Part shown: piece by piece, positions 10,701 to 23,303 of the stretch
Position numbering within the stretch: the stretch's first letter is position 1
How the letters are laid out: each line of letters begins with the position of its first letter
Assembly: GCA_023853785.1 (NCBI GenBank)
Contig: JAJIRX010000865.1
Span: 1 to 64,000, forward strand
DNA from: Psilocybe azurescens
Lineage: Eukaryota > Basidiomycota > Agaricomycetes > Agaricales > Agrocybaceae
Reading direction: 5' to 3'
DNA length: 64,000 nucleotides
Notes under the pieces: model-generated
Seen by the model: only the letters and a program-made list of their open reading frames with translations
What the model was told of the DNA's origin: nothing
The model's database searches: none
Translations under genes and position numbers: made by a program

Positions 10701-13700
10701 CCTGCTAATTTTTTCTTGAACATCTTCACACGTTCACCTTTTATCAAAGCAGCCCACGCGGTATGTGACTTAGAAATCGATGGTACGAATCTGGCGCGGA
10801 CAGATTTCGCAGCAAATGATGCCTTGTCCAACCAGCCTGTAGACTTTATCAGATCGTCCACCGCTTGTTTACACGCTGACTTACGTTACGATATGCGCTT
10901 CCTATCTCTTGTATTGCTCATCATCATCTACTCCATCTAGACCTACAAAATCATCAGCGTATCCGTCATCATCTTCAAGTTCATCGTGATCGTCATACGT
11001 ATTCGGGAACAGGCCAGTCTGTTCGTTTTCTCTTTTTTTCAATTGTGCGTGGAAATCATCTCTTGCATCCAGACATTCATATCTAAGGTTGAAATTTCGC
11101 ATTAGTTCTGTGTGGCGCAGCGAAAAAGTGTAATCGTCAAAAGCCTGCTCCCACGTCTGATTAAAAAGTTTGAGATCACCACCATTTCTCCAAGGCCTAA
11201 ACAGAGTCAACATGGAACAACAATAATAATCTCTGTTGCCTCTATCGCGGCGTGGAAGAGGACCGCCTACAAAGTTAGGAACTGTCTTTCGCACACGGTC
11301 AATGTCACATTTCACCAGGTGTGTATCATAGAGCGGATGTCCTTCCATAAAGGCTATGAACTTACCTCTGTTCGTTGCTTTAGACTTATCAGGTCCACCT
11401 CCACTCATTAGTATATCATCAACACATCCTGCCTCGACTACATTAGCATCTGCATAGGTCTTCTCTAATTCCTTTTTAGTGCGCTTTCTGCGTTCATATG
11501 TTTGCATCCATTCAAAAAGAGACATATCACTAAACATGGCCGGTCTGTATTTATAGTCGCCGACATTGTTCGACCCCACGTACACGCCGTCGTGCCTCCC
11601 CAATACTACTTTATCTTCCTGTTGATCAACCAATTGTAGATCTTCGACATCAGACGCATTTTGTTCATTCGCATCTGACGACGGCATCCAATGCTTCCGA
11701 ACATCGCTGACATAACTTTTCCACCAGAACGGCACAAACACATGATCGGGGTATAATGATCGGGGTTTCCGAGAAGATACATGGACGCCATGGGTGATCC
11801 TATTTCCATCTTAGACGACAGGGAATTGACAATTTTCAACATCAGTCTTCGACCGGCATCTGTTCCTTCTGTTTTTACAGCATCGTCGCTGATGTTGTTA
11901 TCTTCTCTTTCAAAGACATCGTACATGGAGGCAAATATCTGATAGGTTTTTAGAGCGGGTTTGCTAATATAATCAGAGATGTATGACACAATTGCTTTCA
12001 CGGAGGTGCCAGATAGGAGGCTAGAAACATCTGTGTTAGATCTAGTGAGATAAGAAAGAGTCGGAGAAAAAGTATTGATCATTGATTCCAATTTTTTATG
12101 AATATATGTCCATCCTCAAAGTCTATCTTTGACTCTTCATATAATGCTCTAGGAAAACGAGCTTTACAGTTTCCATTATGGTCCAGGCATCCTTTAGGAG
12201 TGCGTTTAGTAGAGGATGTTTTACCACCAGCTTTATTGTTACGCTCTTCAGAGGAAATACTGCACTTATGAACATTTGATCTCAGTACAATGTCATCAAC
12301 TGTATTCTTAAATTGAACCCACCAACTAGCATTGGACTTACATCTATCGCAATGCTCCAATCCATCAGAGTCTGTACATTGCAATGGCGCAGGAACAGGA
12401 AGGGTAAGTGTAGGATCAATGTACTGACTGTCAATGATCGGCTTATCCTCTTGCAGTATTGTATGAATACCACTAGTGTTGTGGTCATGAAATTGTGGAG
12501 TTCTATCTTTGATGGCCTGCATGGGGCCAGTAATGAATTCACCTTGATGAGCACCCTCCAGGTAAGCCAGAAGCTCTCTTTGAAACATGGAATCACCACT
12601 CATTAAACGATCTCGGATCTCCTGTGGGGACAAAGCACCTTTGATCCATAGCAACATGTGCAAATGCAAGGTGAGCCTTCCTTGCTGTTCCACAGTGCCA
12701 TAATAAGCAGATGTTTGGCCATACAGCCCATCTGTGCCAGTGCCAACACCTAGTACATGCTTGATAAATAATTCCACAACAAGGTGGAAGAAACGTGCAG
12801 CAGCCACAGGATTCCGTGCTACAATCCTGTTTCTATCTGAAGATGATAATACATCAGGTTTAAATGTAACATGATCACTGGAATAATAAATTGAAATTGG
12901 ATGTCTGTTATCTGCTGGTGACAGTGTTATGAACCATAAAGGGCATCCCTTGAATGCAAGCAGAGACCATATTTCGTTTCGTATATATTTCTTAGATGTG
13001 ATAGAGCCTTTGACATATCCTCCAATATGATCCAAATCTTCCAGTATTTTAAAACAGGCTGTCTCATGTTCATTTGATGGTTTTACATGGTCACCATTAG
13101 CAAGCCGTGTGGTGACATCATGAAGTACAGACTTATCCAATGTAACAAGTCTCCTAGAGATCTCAGCAAAGTTACGTCTTTTGGCAACAAGAAAACTGCC
13201 TGTTATGCCTCCTTTCAACTGCTCATGATTGAATGCAATTATTGGGAAATATAAATCATGTTGAAACCGTTTGTCATGATACATGAGAAGTCTACGTTTA
13301 TGATCCAATTCAGAAATTTTTTTTTAAGGAAGGCTGACCAATTCCACCATAGCCATAAGGGAAAAGCCACGGGAACATTTGTGGATAAGCCTGTGGGTTG
13401 TCATACATTGATTGAGGTTTTATATCATGGCCTATACCAAGAAATTTACCTTCACTTTCTAAATGCTGAAGAGCTCTGGCTTTAAGAGCTTGTATTGACA
13501 TATTTCCATAGTCTGCACTGCTCAATCCATGGACAGTGAATGGGCAGGGACCTTCCACAGATCCTTCCTCCTCCTACGTTGTCATGCATACTCATGGAAG
13601 ATGCAATGCGATTAGAACTTTCATCTTTTATTCTAAAATCAACTGTAACAGGAACACCAACCAGAGGATATGATTCAATGTTCTCTATTGATATCTCAAG

Positions 13701-16140
13701 GTCAATATAGTCTCTATGATTAAGCTTCAACCATTCCAATGCCTCCACTACCTTACATCGACGAACAAGCATTGGACATCTCTTGAAGTCTTCTTCAGTT
13801 GGCTGAGCAGGCCCAGTGAATACAAAAGCAAGTACCTCACTCATTTCATTTTTAGAGGGTGGCAGCTTATGATACACTTTGACTGTAGGATTAGAATACA
13901 TTATCACATTTGCAGTCATTTTTGCTCTACCGGAAGATACACGAACTAGACATCTGTTGTGACGCACACGTGCAATCATCATTTGCTCAGCAAAAGACAG
14001 GTTCTGTAGCTGAACAGGGATATGACCTAACCACATGTTGTTAGCAAGGGCATACTTTGGAATGCGATTGGAGCGTACCGCAATTGCACAAGAAGTGCAG
14101 ATATGGTCACACTGATCGTCTACAATGGGTCCAGGAATATTTACTACAGGCTCTTGGGCAGAATGTCTCTCAGCTCTTGTGATACCAGCAACATTAAGGA
14201 CATTCAAGGAGTGGTCAAATTCCGAACGATGTGTCAACTCCAATAGTGGATATAGGTGACCACACACCATGCAGCCACTTTCTTCTAAAGCAGAAGGCGA
14301 AGATTCAGTGCAAAAGCCATTTATTATATTCTCTATAAGCCTGCTGGAGGGTGGTTCTGGTGGAAATGCAGGAGATGTTTCAACATCATAACTAGTATTA
14401 CCTGATGACAATCCACATTGCATCTCAATGTCTCTGCAGGTGGCAGATTCTAATTCATTATTTTCATTGCAAATCTTAGAGGACTTATCCACATCAACAT
14501 CACGGACTTGTATACACTCAAACACACAAACATGAAATGAACAAATGTCACAGGTATGATCACACAACATCTGTGCCAACTGCGATCTGACAAGCTTTGT
14601 TGTGATGTTTGCTATATTATGTGCTTTAGCAATTGACGAAAGCTCTGCTACTGAAAGCCATGCTGATGCTTCAAGCAACGAGAACCTACCAGCCACAACA
14701 CCACCAGGAATAATATTTTCTTTTACAAACTCAGACATGATACTGATATTTGATAAATACTTTACAAATCTGTATCGAGCTGTAGCATCAAAAGACGTAC
14801 AACTGTTGTGCATCACTATGCGGGAACTCAACAACTTGGGAGGCACTAACCGGACAGATTGCCTGAGATTGAACGGTGGGTGTTGCGACATGTTTCTGAT
14901 CACAGCATCATCATGAACAGTTGAGACCTCGAAGACACATACATGGCGCAAACAAGTTGAGCAGCTATGCTCACTAACAGTATCCAGTATACGAGCACGA
15001 GACCATTTGGTCCTAATTTGAGTTATCCCATGGATTTTCGCTATCGATATAATTTCAGAAATTTTTAGCCATTGAGATGATTCTTGAAGAGAGAATCTTG
15101 CAAGAACTACACAACCGTCATCAAATGTTGAATGCAAAAGATCCTCTGTGAGGAGATATCTGACAAATTTATACGTAGATGCAGGATTAAAAACAGCACT
15201 GCCCTCTACATGCACCAAACGTGGCTCTAAGACTTCAGGTGGTACAATGTAAAACACCACCACCACTGATGACAGTGTCATCAAACAAACAACAAATTGA
15301 TGTTGATTCGAGGGCATGTTGAAACTGGTGCAACCACGGAGACACAAACATAGATAACACATCAGGATGAAATGACATAGCAGGATGAAATATGTCATGT
15401 CTCATGAGAAATACAGAATCCATCAAGTGTCTGAACATCTTACGCAATTGACTTTGCAAATTTGCTCTTCGCATATCAGCGGCAGACAAGATCAAGCACA
15501 GCCTACGATAGTATTCTAAGCGCAAAAGACAATGGCGACTTATGAGTAGTCTAACCAACAGAGCTGTTCGGGTTGCACTTCTCAGAGGTGTATAGCGAAG
15601 AAAGTCTCCTTCCAAGGAGGAACCACAGGATGTTTTACGTCGTGCAAACTGGCAGCGACATACTGGCACTATTTGAACAAATATATCAACACATGTGACA
15701 TGGAACCGGTAGGCAGAAAGTAGATAATTACGATTCAATATACAACAGGAAATGAGTACACGATCATCGCAATGTATATAGCACGATAAATCACATTCAA
15801 ATCTTAAGTTCGCTGAACAACCAGATAAGGGTAGAACGAAGAGGAAATGCAAACGTTCAACACAAACGCAACAGCAAACCGACATGCTATACACTGGCGC
15901 CGATATATGCACATCTACTTCATTAAACATGTCAACAAACCGATGTGCGACTGCATCGGTTAGGTCACCCGAACGTACGGGGTCTAATAACAGCAGTGTA
16001 TAATCTGCGGGTAGCATAAAGGACATGTCCCAGCGATGTAAAGCATTAATGCCACCGTCCGTGGGACTGTCAATGTCAAGAGACACAAAGGTAGTACGAA
16101 GAGCTATGCAATCGGATGAAGGTAAGAAGATGATCAACAT
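7797..16140 (-). CDS. Helitron Rep-helicase polyprotein with C-terminal UCH/USP-like module, frame-broken
   Basis: This is the replication-transposition protein of a basidiomycete Helitron. From the N-terminus: an unrecognised leader; two tandem copies of a Cys-containing module (15221-14928 and 14825-14517); a DUF6570-like region (about 14040-13640); the Helitron-like N domain with FITLSPAD (12930-12907), the HUH-type motif LTLHLHMLLWIKG (HLH at 12666-12658) and the paired catalytic tyrosines YISDY (11983-11969); a PIF1-type helicase with Walker A GGTGKS (from about 10442), Walker B FIDEISM (about 10200) and ASQGKTR; then a module with NYSCGYDSIF (Cys at 8624) and GGQQHFVSR...WYHDG (His at 7982). 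The frame changes about ten times. Nearly every change is removed by one base in a homopolymer, for example T6 at 12092-12097, T9 at 13317-13325, C3 at 10450-10452 and T6 at 9045-9050. I saw no stop caused by a simple substitution. Confidence 0.85.
14517..15221 (-). repeat. Internal duplication in the Helitron N-terminus
   Basis: Two protein repeats of about 100 residues (nt 15221-14928 and 14825-14517) share the pattern FVRYL/FVKYL, GRFSL or ARFSL, a SAP-like helix pair (ISEIISIAKIHGI versus VAELSSIAKAHNI) and a Cys ending, HSCSTCLRHVCVFE versus HTCDICSFHVCVFE. The shared H-x-C-x2-C and CVFE ending suggests a small metal-bound or disulfide-free Cys cluster. A DNA-binding role is inferred only from the SAP-like look. 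Confidence 0.7.
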
Positions 16141-16855
16141 TCAGTACATGATAGACTCACAGGCAAAAAGGGCAAAGACAACAAAAAGAGGGAGTGCACA
16201 TATATGGCGGACATGCATTACTCGTACTGGCAATGAAACCTCTGAGGTAAGTGTGCTTATAGGGTGGAGATTGCAGAGGGAGGTCGGTGGATTGTGATGA
16301 GACTTAATCAAGGTCGAGCAATGGAATGTGATTATATACCTAGAGGATAAACAGTTACAGTAAGCAATATTTGACATGAGAAGCATACTGTGCAACGAAC
16401 GGGGTTACAATTTGAATCACGGATACTATGCCGATCAAACAAAACAAATATTGTATTGAAAGCAGTTACATTCATTCCAAACGTAACTAGATAGACAATA
16501 CAGTAATGACAAACATTCAGAATGAGCGGGAATGAAGCATAAGGTAAAAATTCAATAGTTGACGGGTGCGTGTTAAAAAGAAAAAGAAGAGAAAAAACAA
16601 GATAATAGCAATGTAAACAACTGTTGAAGTTGAAAGCAGGCAGTCATCATAAAACATGGCCTGATCAGACGGTTGAACGTCAGGGTGCTACACACGGAAA
16701 TACATATAAAGATGAACAAGAAAGAACAATAAATAAAATAGCAATATAAAAAGCGAAGAAGGGAGATAAATAAATAAAGAGATGAAACAGTAAAAGCACC
16801 CGTCTAAATCTATACATGGGTCTATTCTAAGCATACAGAAAAAGGAGGTAATCAC
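16141..16855. other. AT-rich spacer between Helitron protein and orphan gene
   Basis: About 700 bp of A-rich DNA without a supported gene. It should hold the 5' leader of the Helitron transcript and the 3' end of the orphan gene at 16856-20193, both read on the minus strand. No terminator or promoter motif was convincing. Confidence 0.4.
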
Positions 16856-19800
16856 CTACTCCTCATCTGGTTCAGCTTCAGATCCGTTGTCGTGATATTC
16901 GGTTGCGAACAAAATCGCATAAAGGATATTAGTCGACAGGTAGTATGATTTATCCTTTTCATATTGAGTCATGGTGTAAGCGACGACGATAAAGAGTTGG
17001 GCGGTATCTCTCCGTGCCATAGAGGCAAAAGTTCATCGATACGGTCGAGATCACCCCTAAAATCAAAAGCATAGTCGCGACAGTCGTAAACAGGAACTAT
17101 AACAGAGATAAATCAGTAACAATCATAATGTATGAGGTAGGAAGCAAGCACTTGTTTCATTGGCATCCAAGACAGATTTGAAACCAGTACCAGATTTGAA
17201 TACCCGCTTCTTGGCATTATATTCAGATGGTCCCGATAAGATCCCAGGATTCCTCGGAGGCTTCTTCGGAGATACAGAATCACGGTCAACTGTATCATCC
17301 GAGAAGATTAGCAAAGAGAAAAGAAAAGAAAAAGCGAGATACATACCTTTATATCCCATAGTGCCGAAGGACATTACACCATCACGAATTTGAGCAACCA
17401 TTACCTTGTGATCGAAGACCATACAGGCAAATCCTGCGAATCGCTCCCACTCCTGGTGATGGAAATGACCACTGAGGTACTTGTTGCGAAGACCTTGAGG
17501 CGATGGCTCCAAAATACAGGAGTCGCGCGACAGTATAGGAGTAAGACAAATCGCCGTATTGTAGTTACATTGCAATATGGCACGTTTTCTGTCGTCGGAA
17601 GTATACAGGGTGTTGACATCGAGAGGAGACACCCTAGACGGATTGATGAAGTTGTTGTAACGCTGGAAGGTGATCGCATTCATAGCATTCCTTAGAAATA
17701 TGAATAATAAAAAGGTTAGCATACTCGTACACATCTAGCAACTGCGTATAAGCGGATACGATGTTACATACCCATAGTCAAGTGTGGGGCACTGCTCGGA
17801 CCACTGATAGAAATTGACCAACTCCATAGGAGCGCTAACGTTAGCAGAGTTCCAGGTCGCCAATATGCCATGACTTGAACGCAGAAATATGAAAATGGGG
17901 TTTGATAGAACATCGGCATAAATCTCACTTGAGGTTAGGCAGGTCCACATAGGTATCCGCTAAGAGAGAATCCTGCAGATCCGGCTTCTTGGTGACCTCG
18001 CACTTCTTGGGCAAGACTCTGCAGAGAGAAATAAACAAACTTTTCGCAACACCTGAACAACAAAGTAACATGTACTAACCTAACTGTATATTTCATTGTG
18101 TCTTCTAGCAAGGTGGCACCTGTACCTAACATGGGGGTGGTACGAGCAACAGGAACAACATCCCTGAAAGTCGGACGTTTAGCGACAAGCGTAGAAGGAG
18201 GAGCAGGGCGACTGTATATGAAGCAGGGACAACAGCGCTTCCTGTGGCACCGCCATACGGAATGGCAGAGGAAGCAGAGCCATTATCAACAGGAGCATGA
18301 GAAATATCGTCGCCAGTGGCATCAACCGCTCCAATCCTGACGAAAGCATAAATAAATAACATAAGAAAAAAATTAACATACTTAACGACGGAAGATGATT
18401 GGACAGGAAAGTCCAACGCCAACGGAATCGGCAGCGTCGAGCGCAGACAGGATTACAGATGATGATTGTCCAGATCGAAGTCGCTCTCTATTCCTTGCCT
18501 CGCGACGGCTCTCTTCGAGGACTTTACTGATTTAACATGGCGTTCAGTAAAAGAAGAAAATGAAAAAAGCTGAAAGACTCACGCCAACATAATAGCCTCC
18601 TCTTCATTAATAGAATCACCATCGGCAAGTACAAAAGGGATAGATCTTCCTTTGCCCTTGTCACTGTAATCGCGAAGCGGATAAACGCACACTTAAGGGA
18701 TTGATGAGAGAGAGATAGCAAGAAGACTTACGGATTATCGCTAGCATTTCCGGCGGCAGCGGCGCCCCTCGATAAGGGAGCAGGCAGTTTAAGAGGAGAG
18801 ACAGACGAACTTGATAAGAGTAATTAGCATGGAATATATAAGACATAAATAAAAAATAAGATTACCCATCGGATGCTGCAGCAACGGTATAATTTTTCCT
18901 AAAAGCGATTGGAACAGACCTGAATAACAAGGCAATTAAATCAGAAACCGAGAGATGAAAGACAGAAGCAAACTTACGCGCCATGGCCATAATCGGTAGA
19001 CTGTGCTTCGGACGAAGAATGTTGCTGCACATCAAGAGCGGGTAAAAGCCCTTTTCCTTCTTAACAACAATGGCAGGGGACCCCACATTTGTAGTGGTGC
19101 GTGCAACGGCGGTAGCACTACGGCGACCTTCACGAGAGGCTTTATTGACATTAATGGTTCTGAAAACGCAAAGGATAACAGGGTAAGGGGACACGGTAGT
19201 GTATAAGACGCTAATCAGAAAGAACCAACCCTTTGGCAACTACTTCGATGCCAGATGAGTTGTCGTCGACGACAATAGCAGAGGCCATGTTCTTCTTGAA
19301 GGCCGGCGTCAGCGCTGATGAAAAGAGAGGCGGTCAGACGTTGGTATGAATGAAAGAAACTTTTAAAAAGAAAAAAAAGAATCGAGCACCTATTATCAAC
19401 AACCTCAACAACCTCAACACCAGAAGAGGAGTCGACAGCAGCGGCAGACACCTGACTAGCAGCTGGTTTGCCAGCGGACTTAGACGCATTGGCGCGAACT
19501 TTCTTAGAAGCGTAAGTTGTTGGCTAAAGTAATAGAGAATAAAAAACAAGCGTCAATAAAATTTCAAGCGAATCACGAGGGCCAAAAGAGTGCAATAAAA
19601 TAAAAACAAAACTCACGGCAGGTCCTCATCAGACGAAAAGCGATTGCCGCTCCGTTCAAAACTCTCTTCTTAGAACTAATAAGCGGGTAAGCGACAACAA
19701 GTGTAAGGACAATGGTGCATACATTCCGCTTTTAGACCGGGTATGCCTCGCAGGATAATTGATAGTATTGTCAGGTAAGACTACCGCAGGGACATCATTG

Positions 19801-20193
19801 CTGAAGAAAACGTGAATAAAACAACATAGAGACAGGAGTAAGGCAAGAATACACACCCAGACACATTCGAAGAGGCGACATGGTCACCACGACGGTCAAC
19901 GGTCTCGTTGTCGGAAGACGTATACATAAGCGCATCTTCTTCATGGACGACATCCTTGTCGACTGCGAGAACACCGCCATGACCGACAAATGCACGTGCA
20001 GAGTATCCGACCCTAGGCCTTCAGAAATAAGATGAAAAAAAGAAAAAAAAGATCAAGAGATTAATTGAAAAATCAAAAGATACGGTCGAAGAAGAAAACG
20101 CACAGCATGATCGATGGGTTCAGCATTGCGTGCGACCATATGCGTAACACGGTGTGCTCCGGAAGCGGGAACAGAGCTAGGATCAATAGAAAC
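16856..20193 (-). CDS. Intron-rich orphan gene, lineage-expanded type
   Basis: A minus-strand gene with many short exons. The start is taken at 20193 (MVSIDPSSVPASGAHRVTHM) and the stop at 16856, after an acidic tail NGSEAEPDEE. The longest conserved exon (about 17695-17347) begins NAMNAITFQRYNNFINPSRV and contains FHHQEWERFAGFACMVF; it ends at a GTATGT donor, the intron ends ATACAG near 17290, and the next exon contains SPKKPPRNPGILSGPSEYN. Upstream exons are acidic or Ser-rich, such as VDKDVVHEEDALMYTSSDNE (near 19920). Joining the last exon needs one more base in the AAAA run at 17027-17030, and an upstream exon needs one more in GGG at 18206-18208. No catalytic motif or known domain is recognised. 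It starts about 1.3 kb from the plus-strand gene at 21469, so the two are divergently transcribed. Confidence 0.5.
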
Positions 20194-21468
20194 CATATTG
20201 AACGATTTATATAACGAAAACTGAGGGTGTAATGGGAAATAAAAATCAGAGACAATTCAAAGGTGTAAACGAAGCGGATAACACAGTGAGTGCTGTTCAA
20301 TCACAGAAAATACATAAGGTTTTTATAGGTTTTAGGTTACACTACGAGCCTTGCTTATCGAAAAAAATAAATAAAGGTATAGCACAAAGCAAAACACAAC
20401 TGGTGGAGCTAGCATCAGCGTCCGTCCCGAAGTCCACGGAGTAGCACACAGCGAACCTTCCCTGAAAATTCAATGGGTACAATGAGTACAAGTAAAATCG
20501 ATAACTAAGTGCGCGCGGTAGAGCGTAATTTACCTAAGGAATGAGCAGACGGCCCCACACGAAAGAACATTGGATAAGCATAAATATATGAAGCGGCGTT
20601 CTGTAGCAGGCGAAGTGCGTCCTACGTTGCAAGAGCACGTTAAGTACCGGAACATGATTGAAAGGCTGTAATGCTCCACAGAATGCAAAGAAAACTACTG
20701 AATCGAGGAAGCGCCCAATATATGCATTTGATATATGAAGAAAAAAACCAGGGCAAAGATACAATCGTGAAATGCAGACTATTAGCAATGCAGGAATTGA
20801 GATTGATAACACAACATACCGCATTGATAATGTTCCTCAGTTACACGCATAAACACAACGATGAAAATGTAACATAAGCAAGTGCCAAATATTGCTTTCC
20901 AAAAGCACGAAAATGGTCAAAGCGGCGTTTTTGTTGTCTGTGAGATGAAATACTACATAGAGCAATTAATCATTCATGTCAAGAGAGCAGAAAAAATAAA
21001 ATAAAGAACAGAAGTACAGAATGAAACCAAGTGTCACTAGGAGAGACATATGTAATACATTAAAGTAACAGATGCGGTGATAGGATCATAGGATCATACA
21101 GGACTTGAAATCCGACGGAATGCTGACAGAGATTATATATAAGCACTAACAATCGCCAACGCCACAGAAAGAGAATGGATGCGGCTTACCTGCGAAATTC
21201 CTAATTGATTAATGGACCCGAGCGGTATAGCAAAGTCCGAAATAGGGGGAAAAAGAGAGACGAAACAGGTACAAGACATTACACAAGCATAAAGAATTCA
21301 GTCAAGCGCTGAGGACATAATACAAAGATCGAGCATATTAAGAGTCATCGTTAAAGGAAAACAGTAAACATAACAAAATATAACAAAAATAAAGGCCAAA
21401 GCGTACCATATAAGCGAGCAACATATACCGAAAATACAAGCATTGAAACAACATACGGCAGTACATGG
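20194..21468. other. Divergent intergenic region of the two orphan genes
   Basis: A-rich spacer of about 1.3 kb between gene starts on opposite strands, so it should contain both promoters. Some minus-strand frames of 60-96 codons are present but none has a recognisable product. No clear TATA box or repeated operator was found. Confidence 0.4.
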
Positions 21469-22590
21469 ATCCCAGCTACGATTCGATAGAGGCCAAGGCC
21501 ATATTGGAGCAGGCCTACGCAGATGCACAGCACAACGAGAAAGAATCGACCGCAATAGCGGAATTCAATGTAAGCCTGCACTACTATGTAAACAAAGTGT
21601 TATTCAGTCGCTGAAAACATTGTTGATAGAAGGACAAGTACCACGTAGTGTTTGTCGAGCAACCACGTTCATGGCGAGTAACAAGAATGGCAGGGAGATG
21701 ATCACGATGGAAGAGACATTCCATATGCACGGTATCATATGCCGCCAGCGACCTGCCACCCATACGCATTGCGTGAGTGATAATAAGCGTAAGGGAGAAA
21801 TACAGCTACTCACAGAAAAAAATCACGCAGAACACATAACACGAGCACGGCTGAAACATAGAGCAAGATATCTTCGACAAGCAGTAAGAATAACAGGACT
21901 AAGCACGCAGTCATTCGATAACGACATAAGCAACGTCGAGAAGGTACACTCGTTGATGACCACATACCTAGAAGGGGGAAAATATGAAGGTCAACCCATG
22001 GCAAGCAGAACTGTACGAAGGACATAAAGCAATAGAGCGCCAGCTTCGCTATTTCACGGAACGACGACATGCACCTATGGAATCAGGAATGCCATTCGAA
22101 ATGGGAGTCGATCCATGCGGCGCTCTCACCCGAATCCGTGGCACCGACTTTATACGGCATGGATAACAAGGTAGATTATCTACGAGAATATGCCGACGAA
22201 CAAGGAAGAATAAGGTGAGAATCAGATCGAATACCGTGAGAAGTAACTCACCGCACAACAGCATGAAACGCGTCGAACCAGCAGCATTTGAGGTTGGAGA
22301 CATAGTAAGGGCCACCATGTCCTTCGTAGCGTATAAAAATAAGGACAATTCCGTGTCGATGAACATCGTGCTGAAAGCATTAACGTTGATAGGAGAGATG
22401 GTAGGTGATCTTCCACCCATGGCATCGCATGGAAACTAAAACGTGTTGCTATCAGAACAAGCACAATCAAAAACAGAAAGCAGACTCACCGAAGATGATG
22501 CAGAAGTTTACGGTCATCAAAAGAAAGAGAGTGTTCGACGAGGAGAAGAACGCGCGCCGCAGCATGGAACATATGTTCATTAGCAGTTGA
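21469..22590 (+). CDS. Orphan multi-exon gene opposite the intron-rich gene
   Basis: Plus-strand gene starting ATGGATCCC at 21469 with exon one MDPSYDSIEAKAILEQAYAD, ending at a GTAAGC donor near 21578. The next exon (from about 21641) reads KDKYHVVFVEQPRSWRVTRM and, after reducing one GGG run by a base near 21694, continues DIPYARYHMPPATCHPYAL to a GTGAGT donor near 21772. Later exons include HLWNQECHSKWESIHAALSP (about 22071-22215), FEVGDIVRATMSFVAYKNKD (about 22264-22400) and a basic tail VIKRKRVFDEEKNARRSMEH ending at 22590. The VGDIV-type segment resembles conserved hypothetical proteins found in many copies in Agaricomycetes; I know no function. The gene sits inside the proposed composite Helitron. 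Exon limits in the middle are uncertain. Confidence 0.5.
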
Positions 22591-23047
22591 ACAGTGCCCA
22601 GAAAGGTGACACGTGTTAGCTACAGTCAACATCACACATTTCACTCGTAGCATTACATAGTACGTAGAATATAGCACTCAAATCATGTACAGGATCCAAG
22701 ATGTAATGAATGTCGCTAATGCTACATTTCCAGTAAACGACAGCAGAAAAATGATAATACCGATATACAAAGAAGTCAGTTATATATGTAAGGACTGCAC
22801 ATGAAGGTATCGTCAGACGACAGAATACCAATAAGTATTGCACTAAAAAAACATTGCTAAACTACGTACAGCCGAAGGTGAACAGCTGAAGATGTACAGT
22901 ATGTAAGACTAGTTAACAACACGACTGAGAGGAAACACATGAATAACATCAAGCAAACGTACCCAAAAGGCAGCGGGGAGGCAACGATGATGTGGAAAGG
23001 AGAGAGAAGGAAAGAAAGAACTTTTCCCACAGTCGTTGTTATAGGCC

Positions 23048-23211
23048 CGTGCCGCAAAAAAACCGGAAATAACCGAGCGGTAAAAGAACGACTACGAGTA
23101 CCACGTGGGAGACATAACTAAAAATAAAAACGTTCGAGCCTATAACACGTGCCATAAAACCGGAAGTAACCGAGTGGCTAAAAACGATTACAAATACAAG
23201 TAACACGTGTT
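23048..23211. repeat. Direct repeat of about 63 bp with CACGTG
   Basis: Two copies, 23048-23108 and 23149-23211, share CGTGCC, AACCGGAARTAACCGAG and a CACGTG about 50 bp further on. CACGTG occurs at 23102-23107, 23146-23151 and 23204-23209, and once more at 22610-22615. This mirrors the CACGTG repeats at 4117-4204 on the other flank of the Helitron region. Confidence 0.7.
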
Positions 23212-23270
23212 ATAAGTCACGTTGGTTGATAGCGAAAAATGATGGCGCCGTTTGGGTCCCTGGTTAAAGA

Positions 23271-23300
23271 ACGAGTCTATTACTACGTAATAGGACTCGT
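23271..23300. other. 30-bp hairpin at right edge of the Helitron region
   Basis: The bases ACGAGTCTATTAC and GTAATAGGACTCGT form a 13-bp stem with one bulged base and a 3-base loop. It lies three bases before the ATG of the truncated kinase gene. The outer part of the stem, AGGACTCGTA, is the inverse of TACGAGTCCT at 3999-4008. Confidence 0.75.
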
Positions 23301-23303
23301 AAC

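Larger units (their letters stand above)
3967..23301 (-). mobile_element. Candidate composite Helitron with cargo genes
   Basis: The core evidence is the Rep-helicase polyprotein at 16140-7797 (minus). The proposed limits rest on weaker signs. The left flank breaks off a known repeat at 3966 and then shows a GC hairpin (about 3978-3995). The 10-mer TACGAGTCCT at 3999-4008 is found inverted at 23292-23301, inside a 30-bp hairpin just before a truncated kinase gene. CACGTG repeats cluster near both edges. I could not identify the TC start or CTRR end expected of a classical Helitron, so the true borders may be closer to the polyprotein and the neighbouring genes may not be cargo. Confidence 0.35.

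Noticed and set aside
9455..13310. Programmed ribosomal frameshifting in the Helitron polyprotein
   Set aside because: There are about ten breaks in both directions, in plain homopolymers, and the same pattern occurs in host genes such as the GDT1-type transporter.
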